DNA from: Dehalococcoidia bacterium UBA2158 | GTDB taxonomy: Bacteria; Chloroflexota; Dehalococcoidia; Lucifugimonadales; UBA3495 | Assembly: GCA_002328185.1 (NCBI GenBank) | Contig: DCWQ01000046.1 | Location: 1-9,645, forward strand | Length of the DNA: 9,645 nt | Reading direction: 5' to 3' | In this document: piece by piece, positions 6,801 through 9,645 of the stretch | How the letters are laid out: each line of letters opens with the position of its first letter | Position numbering within the stretch: the first letter of the stretch is position 1 | Translations under genes and position numbers: made by a program | The notes under the pieces: model-generated | The model's database searches: none | What the model saw: only the letters and a program-made list of their open reading frames with translations | What the model was told of the DNA's origin: nothing

Positions 6801-7334
6801 GGTGATTACGTGTACGTGGACGCCGATCCCGCTGATCGGCCGTTCAAGAACGCTACCCCTGATGATCCCCTGTACAAGGTTGCCCGGCTGATGCTGCGAG
6901 TCAAGTACAACCCGGCGTACCCATACCAGATCATCATGATCAAGCACTCGCCTTTCATGGCCACGGAGAAAAGCGTTCTAGCTCACGAGACCCGTGCCGA
7001 CGGCAGAGCTCTTTCGGGGGACACCGGATACCAATCCAATCTCCGGTACGGCTCCCACCAGAGCATCACCCGGGACTGGGCCATGCCTATGCACCAGACC
7101 GACACCCTGTTCCACAAGAAAAAAGTGGAGATGGCCTTTCTGTTTGGTGGAGAGGGCGACAACCACGCCATAAATACCGTCCCCAAAGAGACTTTGGTGC
7201 GCCTCACCTTAGCTGAGGCAGGTGGGCCGGAAGGAGAGGGTATCTGGGTCCCGGCCACCACCGGGCATACCCCATCCAAAGAGAATGACATAACGAAGAG
7301 ATACCTTTCCGGAGGCCTGATTAAGACCGAGTGA
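3810..7334 (+). CDS. Tat-exported molybdopterin oxidoreductase alpha subunit, NXR/NAR type (type II DMSO reductase family)
   Basis: A 1174-residue catalytic subunit holding Mo-bis-molybdopterin and one Fe-S cluster. The N-terminus has a twin-arginine signal, SRRDFLK at residues 13-19, a hydrophobic Ala/Gly stretch and a PALA cleavage-like site near 45, so it should work outside the cytoplasmic membrane. The first domain carries the cluster motif C85-x3-D89-x3-C93 and C133, with Asp in the middle position where E. coli NarG has Cys. RLKYP at 148-152 resembles NarG. Asp295 in TWHGDQAPG corresponds to the Asp that ligates Mo in NarG-like enzymes. LTGNIGKPGAG near 570 and HINPKAAMDMGFEDGDYV near 985-1000 are core and C-terminal molybdopterin-binding segments. 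The length and export signal resemble periplasmic nitrite oxidoreductases (NxrA of Nitrospira and anammox type) more than shorter selenate or chlorate reductases. Nitrite/nitrate is the likeliest substrate pair, not proven. ATG 3810 is preceded by AGGAG (3796-3800). It heads the operon. Confidence 0.92.
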   Translation: MAKKPEDGGQSISRRDFLKVSGGAAVGLGAGLAAGWTNGKSPALASRSLVPLAQEGNPLESYPNRDWEDVYRDQYDYDSSFTWVCSPNDTHECRLRAFVKNGVVLRSEQNYDSGNITDIYGNQATTSWNPRGCSKGTTMHRRVYGPYRLKYPLIRKGWKAWADAGFPSLSDDPSLRGTFKFDSRGTDTFVRASWDEVFDYVAKAAKSTAETYSGAAGRRRLEVDGYQPEMIDETSGAGTRTMKLRGGMGLLGVIGKYGMYRFSNMLAILDTQVRGVSQEESLGGRNWSNYTWHGDQAPGQPFVHGLQAADCDFNDLRNTKLHIQVGKNLVENKMPDSHWFIEMMERKGKIVVISPEYSPPATKADTWISIRPGLSDTSIFLAVSKIIMDNGWHDGAFVKQFTDMPLLVRTDNLKRLKADEVFPGYEPGLSKDGPSFTTQGLKEDQYAELGDYVVRDANSGEFKAITRDDVGERIVEKSIDPQLEWAGTVQLADGSSVEAMTLWEMYKVNLLDYDLETTSEICGAPKELIEQLARDISTIKPVAIHIGEGINHWFHATLHNRATYLPLMLTGNIGKPGAGCYTWAGNYKAALFQAADWAGPGFKGWIAEDPFNPNLDPNVSGKDIKVASHTKGEEPAYWDHGDQALIVDTPSEGRKSFTGQTHMPTPTKFLWFTNVNLINNAKWAYGLIKHVNPKVDTIINQDIEMTATSEYSDITLPANSWMEFQSLEITASCSNPFLQVWGGDGIDPLFDTKDDVAIISGVAKRLGEIMGDQRYADYWKFTLEGNNSVYIQRLLDGSTTTKGYQLDDIMAGKYGEPGVALLLFRTYPRIAFWEQVQDSQPFYTDTGRLNAYCDIPEAIQYGENFIVHREGPEATPYLPNVIVSTNPYIRPDNFGITPEMLQRESLDGDIRTIANNKMSWIEAKNTVNPLWRDGFKFYALTPKTRHKAHSQWSVETWHMMWDSNFGDPYRKDKRSPGTGEHQMHINPKAAMDMGFEDGDYVYVDADPADRPFKNATPDDPLYKVARLMLRVKYNPAYPYQIIMIKHSPFMATEKSVLAHETRADGRALSGDTGYQSNLRYGSHQSITRDWAMPMHQTDTLFHKKKVEMAFLFGGEGDNHAINTVPKETLVRLTLAEAGGPEGEGIWVPATTGHTPSKENDITKRYLSGGLIKTE

Positions 7335-7396
7335 AGGTAGCACTAGAAGGGGGCGGCATACCTAACGCCGGCGCCTAGATAAAAGGAGAGCACAGA

Positions 7397-7729
7397 GTGG
7401 TTAAAGATTTCGACCCAGAAGACCCTGAGGAGTTGGTGGGCGTTTCGATACCCGGAGGCGACGCCGACGAGCAGTTGGACTGCCTAGTCCACGAATACCT
7501 GCTGATGGGCTGGGGGTTCCAGCAAATAATTTCCTTGTTCCGTTCGCCTTACTACGGGGCAACCCACCAGATATTGCGACTGAAAGGCGAGGACCATGTG
7601 AAGCACCGGGTCCAACAGCTAGTCACTCAATGGCGTCAGGGTTGGACCGATGGCCGCTTCGAAGGCCGGATGGCAGGTCAGCCCGAAAAACAAACTCAAG
7701 GAGAAGTCCCACATGCCCAATGTCCATAA
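7397..7729 (+). CDS. Small conserved-looking protein between the alpha and beta subunit genes
   Basis: A 110-residue, mostly helical-looking protein with no signal peptide, membrane segment or metal-binding Cys cluster. It has an acidic N-terminus, then a segment around residues 30-70 containing VHEYLLMGWGFQQIISLF and SPYYGATHQILRLKGEDHV. I recall similar short proteins (a motif like EY..MG....I..LFR.P.Y...H) beside redox-enzyme genes, but I do not know a name or function. The start is GTG at 7397, with GGAG at 7385-7388. Its stop (7727-7729) overlaps the beta subunit ATG at 7713 by 17 bases in another frame, so the two are probably translationally coupled. The placement suggests a role in assembly or as an accessory subunit of the reductase; this is inference. 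Confidence 0.75.
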   Translation: MVKDFDPEDPEELVGVSIPGGDADEQLDCLVHEYLLMGWGFQQIISLFRSPYYGATHQILRLKGEDHVKHRVQQLVTQWRQGWTDGRFEGRMAGQPEKQTQGEVPHAQCP

Positions 7730-8987
7730 CTGGCAGCTCGGCCGCGAAATGTCCTATCCCTATGAGGGCGTTTACCCCGAGAGACAATGGGCGTTCGTCT
7801 TTAACATTAACCGTTGAATAGCCTGCCAAACATGCACGTATGCATGTAAAAGCACCTGGACGTTCTCAAAGGGCCAGGAGTACATGTGGTGGAACAACGT
7901 TGAAACCAAGCCTTATGGCGGCTACCCACGGTTCTGGGACATAAAAATCCTTTCTCTGTTGGACGAAGCCCACAAAAAAGCGGAGATTGAACCACGATGG
8001 AGCACGTCTGGATCCGGAGGTCCGGAAGCCCCGTACGGGACCTACGATGGGCTGACGATCTTCGAAGGGGCTGAGGTGGATAGTCCCCAGAGCGAGATCG
8101 CTTTGGGTTACGAACCGGCCGATGACGAATGGGCCACACCCAACATGTATGAAGACACCGCGACCGGCGCCACCAGCGAAGCGGGAGATACCTCGCTGGC
8201 GCCGACGACACTCCCGGAGCATGACACATGGTTCTTCTACCTGCAGCGGGTCTGCAACCATTGTAATTATGCCGCATGCCTCGCGGCTTGCCCGCGGCAG
8301 GCAATCTACAAGAGGCAGGAAGATGGCATAGTCCTGGTTGACCAGGAGCGGTGCCGCGGCTACCGGAAGTGCGTCATGGCCTGCCCCTATAAGAAGGCCT
8401 TGTACCGTCCGACGACCCGCGTCACGGAGAAATGCGTTGGGTGTTACCCCCGGGTTGAGGGCAACGACCCTCTGTTCCCCGGACAACCATTGGAACCACG
8501 GTGCATGGCTGCCTGCCCCGGCAAGATTCGCATGCAAGGCCTGGTCAAGATGAACTCTGACGGCACCTGGGCCGAGGATCGGAGCAATCCTCTCTATTAC
8601 CTAGTGCACGTGGCAAAAGTGGCGTTGCCTCTCTACCCACAACTGGGCACAGAGCCCAATGGCTACTACATCCCGCCTCGCTGGGTCCCCCGCCCTTACC
8701 TTCGCCAGATGTTTGGACCGGGAGTGGATGAGGCGATCGAACGATACTCGTCTCCAGACCGCGAGCTCTTGGCTGTACTGCAGTTATTCCGGGCGACCCA
8801 GCAGATCATCTTTAACTACGAGATTATCCAAGGGCCCAAAGTCTTCGAAAGCACCAGAGACGGGAAAACGTGGGAGATGTTTGACGACACGGCCATCGGG
8901 TACGGAAAAGATGGCAAAGAGATCGTCCGGGTCGGCGTGCAAGAGCCCATGCATCACCGGCCGGAGAAGCATCCCAATTCCATCTAA
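7713..8987 (+). CDS. Iron-sulfur beta subunit (NxrB/NarH-like) with one in-frame TGA at the first cluster cysteine
   Basis: Electron-transfer partner of the alpha subunit. From ATG 7713 (AAGGAG at 7698-7703) to TAA at 8985 the frame has 424 codons, about the size of NxrB. The sequence starts with NWQLGREMSYPYEG and WAFVFNINR, then codon 35 is TGA (7815-7817), then IACQTCTYACK, with C38, C41 and C45 as the other ligands of the first cluster. All known relatives have Cys at codon 35. The rest is intact: YMWWNNVETKPYGGYP at 57-72; C181, C184, C189, C193; C214, Y217, C220, C224; C241, C244, C264, C268. Tyr217 stands where NarH has Trp next to its 3Fe-4S cluster. It has no signal of its own and would be co-exported with the Tat-bearing alpha subunit. 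The TGA may be read as selenocysteine, or be a nonsense mutation or sequence error. Initiation at ATG 7884 would lose the first cluster. Confidence 0.88.
7830..7847 (+). promoter_or_regulatory. SECIS-like hairpin downstream of the in-frame TGA
   Basis: ACATGCA (7830-7836) and TGCATGT (7841-7847) pair perfectly around the loop CGTA. The loop starts 19 bases after the TGA and has a G in its second position. Known bacterial SECIS rules (upper stem of at least about 4 bp, loop of 3-14 bases with a G in the first two positions, roughly 16-37 bases from UGA to loop) are met. The same bases encode conserved Cys residues, so part of the symmetry could come from coding constraint. Confidence 0.45.
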
Positions 8988-9027
8988 GGCCGCATCTTTA
9001 ATTCAGAGTAGGAAAGGACAAAAACAG

Positions 9028-9645
9028 ATGCCAGTAGATTCTCAAGAAGCCCTGAACCGAAGCGTAATCTACGAGCTTGTCTCGTCGGCCTTTCTATATC
9101 CGGCGCCAGGAACCCTAGAGGTCCTGATCGATAAAGCCAGTCAGGTCCAACTGGCGGCCTCGGAGATGGGTTCGCCGGAACTGGCCGAGGCCGTTAGCGA
9201 GTTGGCCGCCAGTCTGGCAGAGATTGATGAGGCAGTGTTAGTGCATGAATACGTCACGGTTTTTGGGCACTCCATGTCCAGTGAGTGCTCTCTTTATGAA
9301 GAGGAATACGCTAATTCCGAGATCTTTCAGAAGTCGGGTTCCTTGGCCGACCTGAAGGGCTTCTACGCTGCTTTTGGCGTGAAGCCCGGTCCAGAACTCA
9401 AGGACCGTCTGGACCATATCGGCGTCGAGTTGGAATTCATGCATCTATTGACATTTAAAGAAGCCTACGCCCAGTTTCATGGTCATGGACCCGACAAAGT
9501 GGCCGTCTGCCGAGAGGCCCAAGAGAATTTCCTAACGAACCATCTAGCTCCCTTGGTCAAAGCCTTGGTAAAGCGGCTGTCTAAAAGGACCGGTGGCAGA
9601 GGGTTCTACTCCTCCCTAGGACAGGTCTTAGAGCTGCAGATAGAC
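9028..9645 (+). CDS. TorD/NarJ-like molybdoenzyme assembly chaperone, cut by the right edge
   Basis: From ATG 9028, 206 codons run to the window end without a stop. ATG is preceded by a purine-rich AGGAAAGGA (9010-9018) as ribosome binding site. The protein is helical, with no signal peptide, and carries the family's central features: EYVTVFGHS near residue 71-79 followed by an acidic YEEEY stretch (YE..Y), then SLADLKGFYAAFGVKPGPE and the hallmark RLDHIGVELEFMHLL near 129-143. Such chaperones bind the alpha subunit, often at its Tat signal, and hold it in the cytoplasm until molybdopterin and Fe-S clusters are inserted. Its place 40 bases after the beta subunit gene fits this. Family members are commonly about 200-270 residues, so little may be missing. 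Assignment to TorD rather than NarJ is not certain. Confidence 0.88.
   Translation, partial: MPVDSQEALNRSVIYELVSSAFLYPAPGTLEVLIDKASQVQLAASEMGSPELAEAVSELAASLAEIDEAVLVHEYVTVFGHSMSSECSLYEEEYANSEIFQKSGSLADLKGFYAAFGVKPGPELKDRLDHIGVELEFMHLLTFKEAYAQFHGHGPDKVAVCREAQENFLTNHLAPLVKALVKRLSKRTGGRGFYSSLGQVLELQID

Noticed and set aside
7815..7817. General reassignment of TGA as a sense codon in this organism
   Set aside because: The alpha subunit gene ends in TGA at 7332-7334 where its homology ends, so TGA is used as a normal stop.
7866..8537. A 223-codon minus-strand open frame
   Set aside because: It is antisense to the Cys-rich clusters of the beta subunit and has no independent support.
7884..8987. 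Beta subunit as a shorter gene starting at ATG 7884
   Set aside because: Strong homology continues upstream in the same frame through the TGA to ATG 7713, and the short form would lack all four ligands of the first cluster motif. An AGGAG before 7884 is part of conserved coding sequence.
1..9645. CRISPR array, insertion sequence or transposase gene
   Set aside because: No regularly spaced repeats and no transposase or integrase motif were found; the only repeats are two short tandem ones.

Overview
The window most likely comes from a bacterium, possibly a Chloroflexota lineage. The archaeal/Chloroflexota-type bifunctional phosphoglucose/phosphomannose isomerase and the style of the other genes suggest this. 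The sequence contains no rRNA or other marker gene, so the assignment is tentative. Coding sequence is moderately GC-rich, TGA is used as a normal stop, and one gene starts with TTG and another with GTG.

Left part (1-3140): a minus-strand isomerase gene runs off the left edge. It is followed by about 400 bases without a gene. Next come two decayed plus-strand genes: the tail of a BluB-type enzyme (vitamin B12 lower ligand synthesis) and a frameshifted, truncated carbamate kinase. The BluB stop still overlaps the carbamate kinase start, so they are relics of an operon. An intact alpha/beta hydrolase with a Cys in the nucleophile position follows, preceded by a good ribosome binding site and a possible promoter.

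Middle (3141-3809): a non-coding region with much structure. It holds a minus-strand intrinsic terminator, a 3' half of a tRNA (best read as tRNA-Val, anticodon UAC) that lacks its 5' half, an 18-bp dyad, a second strong terminator hairpin, a perfect CRP/FNR-family half-site pair (TGTGA-N6-TCACA) and a further dyad. The tRNA half followed by its terminator looks like the displaced end of a tRNA gene after site-specific integration. If so, the operon to the right may lie on an integrated element.

Right part (3810-9645): an operon for a periplasmic (Tat-exported) type II DMSO-reductase-family enzyme of the nitrite oxidoreductase/nitrate reductase (NXR/NAR) kind. It has a molybdopterin catalytic subunit, a small unrecognised protein, an iron-sulfur subunit and a TorD/NarJ-like assembly chaperone cut by the right edge. 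The catalytic subunit would exchange electrons with its substrate at Mo and pass them through its own Fe-S cluster to the beta subunit clusters. No membrane or heme subunit is visible.

The most striking observation is in the iron-sulfur subunit. The reading frame from its well-placed ATG (7713) is interrupted by one in-frame TGA at 7815-7817, exactly where the first cysteine ligand of the first Fe-S cluster is expected. Thirteen bases further on there is a perfect 7-bp hairpin with a CGTA loop, whose spacing and loop fit the bacterial SECIS rules. Either this is an undescribed selenocysteine-containing NXR/NarH-type beta subunit, or the gene carries a single nonsense mutation or sequencing error.
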